NCBI GenBank assembly: GCA_021816775.1
Contig: JAKAXA010000003.1
Coordinates: 144,158 to 208,157 of the forward strand
Reading direction: 5' to 3'
DNA length: 64,000 nucleotides
DNA from: Pseudomonadota bacterium
Lineage (GTDB): Bacteria; Pseudomonadota; Gammaproteobacteria; Steroidobacterales; Steroidobacteraceae
The translations under genes were made by a program, and so were the position numbers. This document shows, piece after piece, positions 8,216-18,695 of this stretch (within the stretch, counting starts at the first letter, position 1; each line of letters begins with the position of its first letter). The notes beneath the pieces were generated by a model, which saw nothing but the letters and a program-made list of their open reading frames with translations, was not told the DNA's origin and ran no database searches.

Positions 8216-9883
8216 ATGAGGCTGGGTGTGGCACCGAAGTCAATTGACCAATTGAGCAGTGGAAGAACCATAGTGAAGATCAAAAGCGTTCGCGCCCCTC
8301 GGCGCGAAGCGAATTTGACGGCGCTGAGAGGACAAGTCGCGGCGTGCGTCCTGGCATTGCCGGCATTCGTTGGCGGATATACCGGTGCGGGCAATGCGCC
8401 GTCGAATCACGCCGCGGTGGCTCCATTGCCGAAAGCGGCCGTGATGCGGCTCGCCGCTCATCCGCGCCGGATGTTCAACGATATTGAGCGCCGTACCTTC
8501 GAGTACTTCTGGAACACGACGGACCCGCGAACGGGTCTCACGCCGGATCGCTGGCCGACCCCGAGCCCCTCGAGCATTGCGGCCGACGGCTTTGCATTGA
8601 CCGCCGATGTCATCGGGGCGTATCGCGGCTACGTGAGCCGCGAGGCGGCCGCCGAGCGTGCGCGCACCACACTGGCATTTCTCGCCAGCCGTCCGCAGGG
8701 CTCGGCAGCGGTGGGGTTTGCCGGATACCACGGTCTCTTCTATCACTTTCTCGACATGAGTACCGGCCTCAGATCGAGGAACAGCGAGCTGTCCACCATC
8801 GATACGGCTTTGCTCATGGCGGGCGTGCTCACCGCCGAGAGCTATTTCGATCGAGATACTCCGGTGGAGCGCAGCGTGCGGCATTTCGCCGACCGGTTGT
8901 ACCGGAATGTGGACTGGCGGTGGACGGAGCGAGGCGGCCACCGCGTGCGCATGGGATGGTTGCCTGAGACCGGGTTCTACACTTCGACCTGGGACGGATA
9001 TTCGGAAGGCTCGCTCCTGTACATTCTCGGCTTAGGATCGCCGACGCATCCATTACGCAGCGATGCGTGGAAGGCCTGGGCCTCCACCGATCCGGGAGAA
9101 TGGAGGAGCCTGGACGGGCAGACCTTCCTCGCCTTTGGGCCGCAGTTCGCCAATCAATACACGGCGATCTGGGTCGATTTCCAAGGTATCGCCGATCCGT
9201 TCATGGCGAGTCATCAATCGAACTACTTCCAGAATGGAGAGCGGGCGACGCTGGCACAGCAGCAATTCGCGATCGACGACCCGCACTACTGGAGAGGCTA
9301 CAGCAAGTACATATGGGGTTTGACCGCGTGTGATGGGCCAGGAAACGTGCGCGCCCCTTTCCATGGAAGAATGCGGGTATTCCATTCCTACGCCGCCCGC
9401 GGCATCACGAGCAGCGACGTCGACGATGGAACTCTCGCGCCCACGGCGATGGTTGGCTCGCTTCCTTTCGCTCCGAGGGTCGTGACCTATTCGACGGTTG
9501 CGCTGATGCGCATGTATGGCGACATGATCTACACGCGGTACGGTTTCCTCGATTCTTTCAACCCCAGCTTCACCGACGCGGCGCTCGCTGAGCACGGACA
9601 TGTCATCCCTGGGCGCGGCTGGGTGGACGGGGACTTCATCGGGATTGATCAGGGACCCATCCTTGCCATGATCGAGAACGAGCGCAGCGGTCTTATTTGG
9701 AAGCTGATGCAGCGCAACCGCTACATCAGGGCGGGTCTGCTGCGGGCGGGCTTCATCGGCGGTTGGCTCTATCAGCGCAAGGCTTCGGCTGCCCTGGAGC
9801 CGACGCCGGGGGCTCGCAGTACAGAGTCGGCGCGCCGGGCGGTAGCGACGGCATCGAAGTCTCCGATGGCCCGCCGTCCGTGA
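8216..9883 (+). CDS. glycoamylase-like / GH144-type secreted glucanase
   Basis: This 555-residue protein begins the conserved domain with FNDIERRTFEYFWNTTDPRTG and continues with FALTADVIGAYRGYVSR and FYHFLDMSTG. Further on come WDGYSEGSLLYILGLGSP, then DNA-encoded segments for GLTACDGPGN and GPILAMIENERSGL near the end. This order matches the COG5368/PF10091 glycoamylase family, which includes GH144 endo-beta-1,2-glucanases. An AGGGGG site lies 8 nt before ATG 8216; a GTG at 8272 would place a signal-like segment (VAACVLALPAFVGGY) nearer the N-terminus and is a plausible alternative. It closes the locus of secreted glycosidases that starts at 2784. It probably acts in the periplasm on a beta-glucan; the linkage specificity is inferred from the family only. 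Confidence 0.82.
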   Translation: MRLGVAPKSIDQLSSGRTIVKIKSVRAPRREANLTALRGQVAACVLALPAFVGGYTGAGNAPSNHAAVAPLPKAAVMRLAAHPRRMFNDIERRTFEYFWNTTDPRTGLTPDRWPTPSPSSIAADGFALTADVIGAYRGYVSREAAAERARTTLAFLASRPQGSAAVGFAGYHGLFYHFLDMSTGLRSRNSELSTIDTALLMAGVLTAESYFDRDTPVERSVRHFADRLYRNVDWRWTERGGHRVRMGWLPETGFYTSTWDGYSEGSLLYILGLGSPTHPLRSDAWKAWASTDPGEWRSLDGQTFLAFGPQFANQYTAIWVDFQGIADPFMASHQSNYFQNGERATLAQQQFAIDDPHYWRGYSKYIWGLTACDGPGNVRAPFHGRMRVFHSYAARGITSSDVDDGTLAPTAMVGSLPFAPRVVTYSTVALMRMYGDMIYTRYGFLDSFNPSFTDAALAEHGHVIPGRGWVDGDFIGIDQGPILAMIENERSGLIWKLMQRNRYIRAGLLRAGFIGGWLYQRKASAALEPTPGARSTESARRAVATASKSPMARRP

Positions 9884-10360
9884 GGTGACGGCTTGGCTTG
9901 CGCACGGCAGGACAAACCCTCGACAACGATGGAGTTGCGCCGCCGGCGTTGCCGCTCCACTGGGGGTGGACAGTTTCAAGTCCCGAAGGGTTCGAGGCAC
10001 AGTGTCGGGTACAGCTGCGCGCGTTGTGCGATGAGCTGGGAAGGACCGGGAAGCGCCGCCTGCCTTTGCGCGGCGCTGGGTTTACGGCCATCGATCGATC
10101 GTACTGCGCGAGCGCGAGCTGCGGCGCATCCTCGCCGAACAACGCGATCGACCGCCGCGCCGTCGAGCTGGGCGCTTCGCAGGGCGCCTGGCCGTGCCGC
10201 TCGACGCAAGGCCATCCGCCTCCTGCGGTGCGCAGGCAGGCGCTTCAGCACGAGTGCGGGATTGCGCGACATACGTGGCCGAATGTCCGGCAAACCAGCG
10301 GGTCTGCCGCCGGGTGCTCGCAGAACTGCGCCCGGCAACGGTCCGCACATCCGCTAGCCG
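9884..10360 (+). other. intergenic stretch without a supported gene
   Basis: This 477-bp gap separates the convergent glucanase and helicase genes. Open frames exist on both strands but all are Arg/Pro/Ala-rich, overlap each other and lack a recognisable domain or ribosome-binding site. I see no clear rho-independent terminator with a T-run. Confidence 0.5.
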
Positions 10361-12175
10361 CTAGCGGCGGGACAGCTTGCCGCGGCCTTTCGGTGCCTGG
10401 CTGTGCCGTTGCGCTGCGCCCTTGCGATGAGGTGGGCGGATTCGGGGCCCAGCGCGCGGGGGGCGCTCGGAATGCGCGAGCCTCGAATGCGCGCGGCTGA
10501 TGCGCAACTCGGTTCCGCGCACCCGTACGGTATGCAGATTGTCGAAAATCTCCTTCGGCATTCCGGCGGGGAGGTCAACGAAACTGTGGTCCTCACGGAT
10601 GTCGATGTGGCCGATGTCGCGGCCGTCGAGGCCCGCCTCGTTCGCGATGGCGCCGACGATGTTGCCGGGCTGCACTCCGTGCGCGTGGCCGACCTCGATG
10701 CGGAACGTCTCGAATCGCGCACCACGCTTGGAGCTGCGGGGCGAGTGGCGCTCGCGCGCTGCCGTGGCATCCCGCGCGGCGCTGGCAGTCTCGCTTGCGG
10801 ATTCGTGATGGACCCAATCGCCCAGGGCGTCCTGGTTCGCTGTGCCGGGTTTGGGCGTCAGGAGAAACGGCGTCGAGCCCTGAAGCAGGCTGGCCAGCGC
10901 CGCGGCGATCTCGAGCGCGGGAATGTTCTGCTCACGCTCGATCTGCTCGATGAGCGGCTGGAACACCTTGCCTTCGCCGCTTTGGACCGTGTTCGTGATG
11001 GATTCCTTGAATTTCGCGATCCGCTGCTCGTTGACGTCCGCGACGCTGGGCAAGCGCATCTGCTCGATGGGTTGCTTGGTTGCGCGCTCGATGACGCGCA
11101 GCATGTTTCGCTCACGCGGCGCGACGAACAGAATCGCCTCCCCGCTGCGCCCGGCGCGGCCGGTGCGACCGATGCGGTGAACGTAGGTCTGCGAGTCGTA
11201 GGGGATATCGAAGTTGACGACGTGGGAGATCCGCTCAACGTCGAGTCCCCGGGCGGCGACATCGGTGGCCACGACGATGTCGACTTGCCCCGACTTCAGA
11301 CGGGAGATCGTGCGTTCGCGCTGCTGCTGTGGGATATCCCCGTGCAACGCAGCGACGTTGAACCCGCGTGCCTCGAGCCGCTCGGCCAGCTCGGTGGTCT
11401 CGATCTTCGTCCGCACGAAAATCAGCATTGCTTCGAAGCGTTCCGCCTCGAGAACCCTTGTGAGCGCATCGAGCTTGTGCAAGCCGCTCACCAGCCAGTA
11501 GCGCTGGCGGATCTTCGGCGCCGTGCTCGCGCGATTCTGGATGGTGATCTGTGCGGGCTCGCGCATGTGCTTGTGTGCGATCCGACGGATCTGCGCGGGC
11601 AGGGTGGCCGAGAACAGGGCGATCTGCCGCTGCGGCGGTGCCTGCTCCAATACCCACTCGATCGCATCGACGAAGCCCATTTGCAGCATCTCGTCGCCTT
11701 CATCGAGCACGATGAATCGCACGGAGTCGAGCTTCAACGTGCCGCGCTTCATGTGGTCCATGATTCGCCCGGGCGTGCCCACGATCACGTGCGCACCGCG
11801 CTTGAGGCCCTTGATCTGCGGAACGTAGCTTTGGCCGCCGTAGATGGGCAGGACGTGGAAGCCTTTCAGATGCGCCGAATAGCGCTGAAAGGCCTCCGCC
11901 ACCTGAATGGCGAGCTCGCGGGTCGGCACGAGCACGAGGGCTTGCGGGCCGGCGAGCTGCAGATCGATGCGCGCGAGAACCGGCAGCGCGAACGCTGCCG
12001 TCTTGCCGGTGCCGGTCTGCGCCTGCCCCAGCAGGTCGGACCCGGACAGCAGCAGCGGAATGGTCTGCGCCTGGATCGGAGTAGGTGTCTCATAGCCGAC
12101 CGCCCTCAGCGCTTCGAGGATCGGTTCAGTCAAGCCCAGCTCGCTAAAGCCGGGCGCCATGGGTTCATCGCTCAT
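10361..12175 (-). CDS. deaD: DEAD-box RNA helicase, DeaD/CsdA type, with DEGD motif II
   Basis: The 604-residue helicase unwinds RNA duplexes with ATP in ribosome assembly or mRNA decay. It shows the Q motif (FSELGLTEPILEAL with TPIQ), motif I AQTGTGKT at about 52-59, PTRELAIQ, TPGRIMD, SAT in ALFSATLP, ARGLDVERISHVV and HRIGRTGRAGR. After residue 450 a DbpA-like RNA-binding domain follows (ETFRIEVGHAHGVQPGNIVG) and then a basic tail. Motif II at residues 158-161 reads DEGD rather than the usual DEAD. Its start codon overlaps the stop of the upstream RIO kinase gene in an ATGA, so the two are translationally coupled. The DbpA domain makes DeaD a better fit than RhlE or RhlB. Confidence 0.93.
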   Translation of the reverse strand: MSDEPMAPGFSELGLTEPILEALRAVGYETPTPIQAQTIPLLLSGSDLLGQAQTGTGKTAAFALPVLARIDLQLAGPQALVLVPTRELAIQVAEAFQRYSAHLKGFHVLPIYGGQSYVPQIKGLKRGAHVIVGTPGRIMDHMKRGTLKLDSVRFIVLDEGDEMLQMGFVDAIEWVLEQAPPQRQIALFSATLPAQIRRIAHKHMREPAQITIQNRASTAPKIRQRYWLVSGLHKLDALTRVLEAERFEAMLIFVRTKIETTELAERLEARGFNVAALHGDIPQQQRERTISRLKSGQVDIVVATDVAARGLDVERISHVVNFDIPYDSQTYVHRIGRTGRAGRSGEAILFVAPRERNMLRVIERATKQPIEQMRLPSVADVNEQRIAKFKESITNTVQSGEGKVFQPLIEQIEREQNIPALEIAAALASLLQGSTPFLLTPKPGTANQDALGDWVHHESASETASAARDATAARERHSPRSSKRGARFETFRIEVGHAHGVQPGNIVGAIANEAGLDGRDIGHIDIREDHSFVDLPAGMPKEIFDNLHTVRVRGTELRISRAHSRLAHSERPPRAGPRIRPPHRKGAAQRHSQAPKGRGKLSRR

Positions 12176-13032
12176 GTGGGATACCGCGGATCGTCATTGC
12201 GGCCGAGACGGCGGCGGATCGCCTCTTCGCGCGCGTCATCGATCACTTGCAGAACGCTGCCCGCGTTGGCCGGGGCCTCGTCGCGCACGACCGCGCCCGT
12301 CAGGGGGACCTCCGGATGCAGCTCGCCCTGCTCGTACAGCGACCACATTTCCCGCGCGAATTCCGTCTGCAGTAATTGCGGTGCGAACCGCCCGAGCGTG
12401 GAACGGATGTTGTTGACATCCCGCTCGAGCATGGCAAAGGCGGCGTTGTTGCCGGCGGCGTTGACGACTTGTGGAAAATCGATGATGACAGGCCCTTGCG
12501 GCGCAAGCAGGACGTTGAATTCCGAGAGGTCTCCATGGATAAGCCCGAGGCAGAGCATGCGGACGATCTGCCGCATGAGAAAGCCGTGATACTCGAGAGC
12601 GACATCCGGCGTGAGCTCCACCTCGCTCAGCCGCGGCGCCGGATTCCCCGATGTGTCCGTGACCAACTCCATGAGCAACACGTCGTTGAAATACCCGATG
12701 GGCTGCGGGACCCGCACGCCGGCCGCCACGAGTCGGTAGAGCGCATCGACTTCGGCGCTCTTCCACTCATGCTCTTGTTCCCTGCGGCCGAAATGCGTAT
12801 TGCGGCTCATGGCGCGTGTTTCGCGGCTGCCGCGGACTTTGCGCCCCTCCTGGTACTGCGCTCGCCGTTGAAAGCTCCGCTGTGCCATGTCGCGATAGAC
12901 TTTGGCGCAGCGCAGGTGCGTCCCGGAGCGCACCACGTAGACGGTGGCTTCCTTGCCGCTCTTCAGCGAGCGGACGACTTCATCGATGACGCCGTCATCG
13001 ATCAACGGCTGTAAGCCTCTGGGAACTCTCAT
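12172..13032 (-). CDS. RIO-family serine kinase
   Basis: This 286-residue protein carries the RIO-kinase nucleotide loop KSGKEATVYVV near residue 22, the catalytic loop LIHGDLSEFNVL and the metal-binding IIDFPQVV. Between them lies a basic linker rich in Arg. RIO kinases are atypical kinase/ATPases needed for small-subunit maturation in archaea and eukaryotes; bacterial members are poorly characterised. I chose ATG 13032 (MRVPRGLQPL), with GGAG shortly upstream; the frame is open to 13167 but those extra residues look non-conserved. The stop overlaps the helicase start by 4 bp (12172-12175), so the kinase is the first gene of a two-gene operon with deaD. That pairing suggests a role in ribosome or RNA handling, by inference. 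Confidence 0.88.
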   Translation of the reverse strand: MRVPRGLQPLIDDGVIDEVVRSLKSGKEATVYVVRSGTHLRCAKVYRDMAQRSFQRRAQYQEGRKVRGSRETRAMSRNTHFGRREQEHEWKSAEVDALYRLVAAGVRVPQPIGYFNDVLLMELVTDTSGNPAPRLSEVELTPDVALEYHGFLMRQIVRMLCLGLIHGDLSEFNVLLAPQGPVIIDFPQVVNAAGNNAAFAMLERDVNNIRSTLGRFAPQLLQTEFAREMWSLYEQGELHPEVPLTGAVVRDEAPANAGSVLQVIDDAREEAIRRRLGRNDDPRYPT

Positions 13033-13470
13033 GATCTCCGTGGGCGCGGATTCTCGGCCCGCGAAGCTGGTGTAGGAGGACGTGCGCAAGAGGCACATCG
13101 AGCACTCTGAACTACGTAGTCTACCACGCTGGAAGGGGCGGGGGCGGTGTTGCTGGCGCCGCTGCACCGCGGCTGGATCTGCGCGCGGCGCCTGAACTGC
13201 TCAGGACCCGCGCGGAGGTTCTTCGCTGAGACGTTTTCCCCCGCGGGCTGCGCGCTCGAGGCTGCTGCCAAAGATCATCCACGCGCGCAGCGCCGGCTGC
13301 GCGTTCTTGACCGTGACGCGGCGAGGGTTGATGCACCGGGGGTCGAGGTGGTGCGGGCGTATGAGTGGATGGCTCACCCCGCCCGGTTGAGTTCGCCGCT
13401 CGCCTGGCGAGCTGAATCTGGGTCTTGTCCAGGGGGTGAGCTGCCTCGTGTTTTCAAGTCGCTTGGTGAA
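13033..13470 (-). other. intergenic region upstream of the RIO-kinase operon
   Basis: No gene is supported between the RIO kinase start and tRNA-Pro. The promoter of the minus-strand kinase-helicase operon should lie here, but I do not see a convincing -35/-10 pair. The open frames in this stretch are arginine-rich shadows. Confidence 0.4.
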
Positions 13471-13547
<77 letters not shown>

Positions 13548-13726
13548 AACTGGCGGTCCCGCGCCTCCGGGCGGGGCCAAAGCCGGCACGCGAGGCAGGG
13601 CGGCGAAGTGTACTGAAGCGGGCCGGTCGCTTCAATGGCAATGCGGGCGAAGGGTCCTTCGGGACCGGGCAGCCGCTTCGCGGTATGCTTTGCGTCATAA
13701 GAATGAACAGAGGGAAGGGGAGCCTG

Positions 13727-15463
13727 ATGGCAAGCCCGATCAGCGTGGGGCGTCGTGTGCGTCTCTGGGGCGTGTGGGCGCTGGTGGCCGGCGGCCTGGC
13801 CGGCCCGCCGGCGCATGCGGACCTCTACGGGGCGCTGAAGGCGTTCAAGCAGCACGACTACTCGGCCGCTTTCCAGGAATTTCACGCGCTCGCCAAGCTC
13901 GGCCAGCCGTTCTCGCAGCTCGATGTCGCGTACCTGTACGTGACCGGAGAGGGCACGACAGTCAGCGCCGCGCGCGCCGACGCCTGGGCGCAGCTCGCGG
14001 CAGAAAATGGACAGGCGACCGCAAAGAAGCTGCTCGCGCAACTGCAGCCCCTGCTGAGCCCGGCGGACCGGCGTGCAGCGGCGCGGATCGTCGCCCGCTA
14101 CAGCCCGGCCACGCTGCGCCGGCGTCTGCTTCCGGTCGCGGTCGGCAGCTGTGGCGGCTCCCATCCTTCGCAGCGGGCCGCGTCATGCCCCTTCGTCATC
14201 CATGCGAATCCCGCCTGCAATGCGGTGAACTACGACCGGTACGCGTATCCGGCCATGGAGGGAATCTTCGAGAACATGCAGAGTCAGGTGGTCGTGCAGT
14301 TCACGCTCATGCCCGACGGCACGGCCCGCCTGCCGCACGTGGTCTTCGGGCTGCCCGAGCCCGGCTTTCGCTCGGCGGTGCGCACCAGCATCCTGCGCTC
14401 GAAATTCCGTCGTCTGCCGCCCGGCGTCCAGTCCGTCCAGTGCGACCTCGACGTCAGTTTCGTCGAGCGGGATATCGAGGATCTGTCCGCCTATCGCCGC
14501 TTGGACCGCAATCTGCTCAGGATGCGCCTCGCCGCTCGGCAGGGGAACCCGAGCGCCGAGGCGACCTACGGCACGCTGCTCGCGGGCTTGCCGCAGGTCG
14601 GCCGGTGGCGTGGCCGCAATTTCCTCAAGTGGCTGGTCAAGGCCGCCCAAGCCGGTGTTCGGTATGCGCAATATGAAGTCGGGGAGAGCCTGATGGCAGG
14701 CTGGGGATGCCGGCCGGACCCGGCGAAGAGCCTGCGCTGGCTGCGCCTCGCGGCCGCCCAGCATGAGCCGCACGCCGAGGCTGCGCTCGCCGCCCGACTG
14801 CTGCGCGGGGAGCCCAGAGCGGCGGCGATGGAGAAGGCGCGCCGCTGGCTTGCGGGCGCCGCGGCGAGTCACGACAAGGCCGCCGCCGTGTACCTCTCGG
14901 CGCTGCTCGCCGCCGCGCCCCAGAGCGGGCTGCGTGATCCGGCGCGCGCGCTTCGCCTGGAAAGAGAGGCTTTCGAGCACGTCGGTGTGGACCCGACCGG
15001 CTACGAGATCCGTGCCGCCGCCTATGCCGCGGAAGGTCACTTCAAGCGCGCGGTGCGCCTCGAGCGCCGGGCGATTGCCCATGCGCGTGCGCTGGGCTGG
15101 TCCCTTGCACCGCTTCAGGCGCGCCTGAGGCGCTATCGGGCCGGAAAACCCTGGTTCGGCAACCTGCTGAATTTCGGGGTGCCGGCGAGTGAGCTGCCCC
15201 TGCCGCCCTGCCGGGAGGGGAAGTGCTTAAGTCGTGTGCCCGACGGCGAAATGGGCCAGCGACGCGAGGCCGCGCTTGTAGGGCGTATCGGGGAGGGCCT
15301 TCAGCGATTCCAGCGCCTGGTCGGCCGCGTCCTGGGCCAGACGGGCCGCGTAGTCGAGCCCGCCGGTCGACTCGATCGCCTCGATGATGGGATCGAGCTC
15401 CGCGCCGCCCTGCTCGATCGCCTGGCGGATGACCGCCCGCTGCGACTCGGTGCCCCGGCGTAA
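13727..15463 (+). CDS. signal-peptide protein with Sel1-like repeats around a TonB_C-like domain
   Basis: The 578-residue protein begins with a signal peptide (LWGVWALVAGGLAGPPAHA). Sel1/TPR-like helices follow (LYGALKAFKQHDYSAAFQEF and AWAQLAAENGQATAKKLL). A middle domain of about residues 185-260 resembles a TonB C-terminal domain (SQVVVQFTLMPDGTARLP, AVRTSILRSKFRRLP). Further Sel1-like repeats then run to about residue 480 (AQYEVGESLMAGWGCRPDP, SLRWLRLAAAQHEPHAEAAL). I chose ATG 13727 because AGGGGAG lies 4 nt upstream. The last 79 residues overlap the 3' part of ispB on the other strand and look unconserved; a TAA in the +1 frame at 15228-15230 would end the protein where conservation seems to stop. 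The function is unknown, probably periplasmic. Confidence 0.72.
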   Translation: MASPISVGRRVRLWGVWALVAGGLAGPPAHADLYGALKAFKQHDYSAAFQEFHALAKLGQPFSQLDVAYLYVTGEGTTVSAARADAWAQLAAENGQATAKKLLAQLQPLLSPADRRAAARIVARYSPATLRRRLLPVAVGSCGGSHPSQRAASCPFVIHANPACNAVNYDRYAYPAMEGIFENMQSQVVVQFTLMPDGTARLPHVVFGLPEPGFRSAVRTSILRSKFRRLPPGVQSVQCDLDVSFVERDIEDLSAYRRLDRNLLRMRLAARQGNPSAEATYGTLLAGLPQVGRWRGRNFLKWLVKAAQAGVRYAQYEVGESLMAGWGCRPDPAKSLRWLRLAAAQHEPHAEAALAARLLRGEPRAAAMEKARRWLAGAAASHDKAAAVYLSALLAAAPQSGLRDPARALRLEREAFEHVGVDPTGYEIRAAAYAAEGHFKRAVRLERRAIAHARALGWSLAPLQARLRRYRAGKPWFGNLLNFGVPASELPLPPCREGKCLSRVPDGEMGQRREAALVGRIGEGLQRFQRLVGRVLGQTGRVVEPAGRLDRLDDGIELRAALLDRLADDRPLRLGAPA

Positions 15464-16189
15464 CGCATGAATGAGCGGCAGCGTCGGCTTGCCCTCGGCC
15501 AGATCATCCCCCAGGTTCTTGCCCCGCTCGGCGGGGTTGGAGCGGTAGTCGAGCACGTCATCGACCAGCTGGTAGGCCGTGCCGAGGTGGCGGCCGTAGG
15601 CGGCGAGCGCCTGGCGCAGCGGCCTCGGTCCGCCGGCGAGCACCGCGGCCACTTCGGCGCCGGCCTCGAACAGCTTGGCCGTCTTGCGGTAGATCACCTC
15701 GAGATAACGCTGCTCGCTGGTGTCCGGGTCGTGCGCGTTCATCAGCTGCATCACCTCGCCCTCGGCGATCACGTTGGTCGCCTCGGCCATGATTTCCATC
15801 ACCGGCTGGGAGGTGAGGGAGGCCATCATCTGGAAGGCGCGCGAGTACACGAAATCCCCGACGAGCACGCTCGCCTGATTGCCGAAGACCTCGTTGGCCG
15901 TGTAGCGCCCGCGGCGCAGCGAGGAGCCGTCGACCACATCATCGTGCAGCAGCGTCGCCGTGTGGATGAATTCGATGAACGCCGCCGCCTCGATGTGCGC
16001 GGGCCGATGGCCGCAGGCGCGCCCCGCGAGCACCACCAGCAGCGGCCTCAGCCGCTTGCCGCCGCCGGCGATGATGTGCTCTGCGACCTGGTCTACGAGC
16101 GGGACCGCGCTCTTGAGGCGCTGGCGGATGGCATCGTCAACGCCGGCCAGATCGGCCTCGACCAGCGCTCGTATCTCTTCAAGGGTCAT
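15227..16189 (-). CDS. ispB: octaprenyl-diphosphate synthase
   Basis: The 320-residue trans-prenyltransferase extends farnesyl-PP to the C40 side chain of ubiquinone. It shows GGGKRLRP near residue 43, the first aspartate-rich motif LLHDDVVD followed by RRG, and the second motif LVDDVLDYR, plus [16 protein letters not shown]. Length and N-terminus match E. coli IspB if the start is ATG 16189 ([10 protein letters not shown]), although no strong ribosome-binding site is visible. It is divergent from rplU-rpmA-obgE, the usual gammaproteobacterial arrangement. Its 3' end overlaps the upstream Sel1-type frame by 237 nt in convergent orientation. Confidence 0.95.
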   Translation of the reverse strand: MTLEEIRALVEADLAGVDDAIRQRLKSAVPLVDQVAEHIIAGGGKRLRPLLVVLAGRACGHRPAHIEAAAFIEFIHTATLLHDDVVDGSSLRRGRYTANEVFGNQASVLVGDFVYSRAFQMMASLTSQPVMEIMAEATNVIAEGEVMQLMNAHDPDTSEQRYLEVIYRKTAKLFEAGAEVAAVLAGGPRPLRQALAAYGRHLGTAYQLVDDVLDYRSNPAERGKNLGDDLAEGKPTLPLIHALRRGTESQRAVIRQAIEQGGAELDPIIEAIESTGGLDYAARLAQDAADQALESLKALPDTPYKRGLASLAHFAVGHTT

Positions 16190-16341
16190 TAGTGGGCGAC
16201 TTTCGACACAGCCGCGCATCGTAGCCGACCGGGAGGAGCACCGCACGCCGAAGCGCGGGAAAATGCATGCCTGCCGAGCGGTCCCGGCGGCGGCCGACGG
16301 GCCCTGCAGCGCTCGCCCTCATGCGGGCTGTGCAGCGGCGT

Positions 16342-16370
16342 TTGACCGGCGCGGGGCGCCCCAGTAGAAT
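16342..16370 (+). promoter_or_regulatory. sigma-70 promoter for rplU-rpmA
   Basis: TTGACC (16342-16347) and TAGAAT (16365-16370) are separated by exactly 17 bp, close to the sigma-70 consensus. The -10 box ends 42 bp before the rplU start. Confidence 0.65.
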
Positions 16371-16412
16371 GCCCGCCCTTTCGTCAAGCCCCTCGTTCCG
16401 GTTCAATAGCTT

Positions 16413-16727
16413 ATGTACGCAGTGATCGCCACCGGTGGAAAGCAGTATCGCGTGACCCAGGACGGGGTGCTGCGCATCGAGAAACTGGACGCCGAGCCCG
16501 GCGCCACGGTCGAGTTCGACCGGGTGCTGCTCATCGGCGAGGGTGCCGAGGTCACACTCGGCAAGCCGCTCGTTGCGGGCGGCAAGGTGACCGCCACCGT
16601 GGTGCGCCACGGCAAGGGCCGCAAGGTCTCGGTGGTCAAGTTCAAGCGGCGCGCGCATTACCTGCGCCAGAAGACGCACCGTCAGCCCTTCACCGAGGTG
16701 AAGGTGACGGCGATCAGCGCGGGTTGA
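16413..16727 (+). CDS. rplU: 50S ribosomal protein L21
   Basis: The 104-residue protein matches L21 in length and sequence: it starts [14 protein letters not shown] and ends with the characteristic [20 protein letters not shown]21 binds 23S rRNA domain I and contacts L20. It is followed 31 bp later by rpmA, the universal rplU-rpmA pair. The sigma-70-like promoter at 16342-16370 lies directly upstream. Confidence 0.98.
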   Translation: MYAVIATGGKQYRVTQDGVLRIEKLDAEPGATVEFDRVLLIGEGAEVTLGKPLVAGGKVTATVVRHGKGRKVSVVKFKRRAHYLRQKTHRQPFTEVKVTAISAG

Positions 16728-16758
16728 CGCGCATCCATTCGATCGGAAGACTGCACAC

Positions 16759-17028
16759 ATGGCACACAAAAAGGCAGGCGGCAGCACCAAGAACGGCCGC
16801 GAGTCCCATTCCAAACGCCTGGGCGTGAAGCGCTTCGGCGGCGAGCACGTGCTGGCCGGCAACATCCTCGTTCGCCAGCGCGGCACGCACATGCGCGCCG
16901 GCGCCAACGTCGGCATCGGCACCGATCACACGCTGTTTGCCAAGGTGACCGGCACCGTGCAGTTTCAGCGCAAGGGGCTCGAGCAGCGCACCTTCGTGAA
17001 CGTGCTGCCCGAGGCGGCGCAGGCCTGA
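16759..17028 (+). CDS. rpmA: 50S ribosomal protein L27
   Basis: The 89-residue protein begins [19 protein letters not shown], the conserved L27 N-terminus that reaches the peptidyl-transferase centre, and contains [18 protein letters not shown]. No Firmicutes-type cleavable N-terminal extension is present. It lies between rplU and obgE in the standard order and is followed by a terminator-like hairpin at 17074-17097. Confidence 0.98.
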   Translation: MAHKKAGGSTKNGRESHSKRLGVKRFGGEHVLAGNILVRQRGTHMRAGANVGIGTDHTLFAKVTGTVQFQRKGLEQRTFVNVLPEAAQA

Positions 17029-17060
17029 GCTCGGCGCCCGGCGCCGCGGCGAATCGCTGA

Positions 17061-18176
<1,116 letters not shown>

Positions 18177-18253
18177 GCTTCAGCGGAACCGGCGTGGGGG
18201 GCGGGACGAGGAGGGTCGTACGCGTCTTGACGCTGACGTCCACGGTGCGCCTC

Positions 18254-18517
18254 TCAATGCATCGCGCGGATGCGAGCGGCCAGATGGCTCTTGTGCCGGG
18301 CCGCCTTGTTGCGGTGGATGATCCGTTTGTTGACCAGGGTATCGATGACCGGCACGGCCGCCTGGTAGGTCGCCTGAGCGGCAGCCTTGTCGCCGCCGCC
18401 GATGGCGGTGGTTACTTTACGTACGGCCGAGCGCATCCGCGTGCGCAGCGCAACGTTGCGCGCACGGTGTTTTTCAGCTTGGCGGGCCGCCTTTTCGGCG
18501 GACTTCGTGTTGGCCAC
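18254..18517 (-). CDS. rpsT: 30S ribosomal protein S20
   Basis: The 87-residue basic protein starts MANTKSAEKAARQAEKHR and contains RTRMRSAVRKV and NKRIIHRNKAARHKSHLAAR, all typical S20. It binds the 16S rRNA 5' domain and helix 44. The gene is divergent from ribF, as in many gammaproteobacteria, and convergent with obgE. A TTGACA (minus strand, 18586-18581) in the intergenic region is a candidate -35 element. Confidence 0.97.
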   Translation of the reverse strand: MANTKSAEKAARQAEKHRARNVALRTRMRSAVRKVTTAIGGGDKAAAQATYQAAVPVIDTLVNKRIIHRNKAARHKSHLAARIRAMH

Positions 18518-18695
18518 AAATGCTCCGTATCACCTGGTCCCCGTCGCGGGGGCCGATAGTCTGCTCAGCGCCGGTCACGTTGTCAACGCCCGCCGCCGGG
18601 CGTGCGCGCTCGCCGATCGCGAGCGTCTGCCGCGGCGGACATAAAATCCTGTATTCTTGAACTCTTTTGTGTGGCAGTGACGGCTCGGGCGGCCG

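Noticed and set aside
10403..12589. 728-residue plus-strand open frame opposite the helicase
   Set aside because: Antisense shadow spanning two coupled minus-strand genes with full motif sets.
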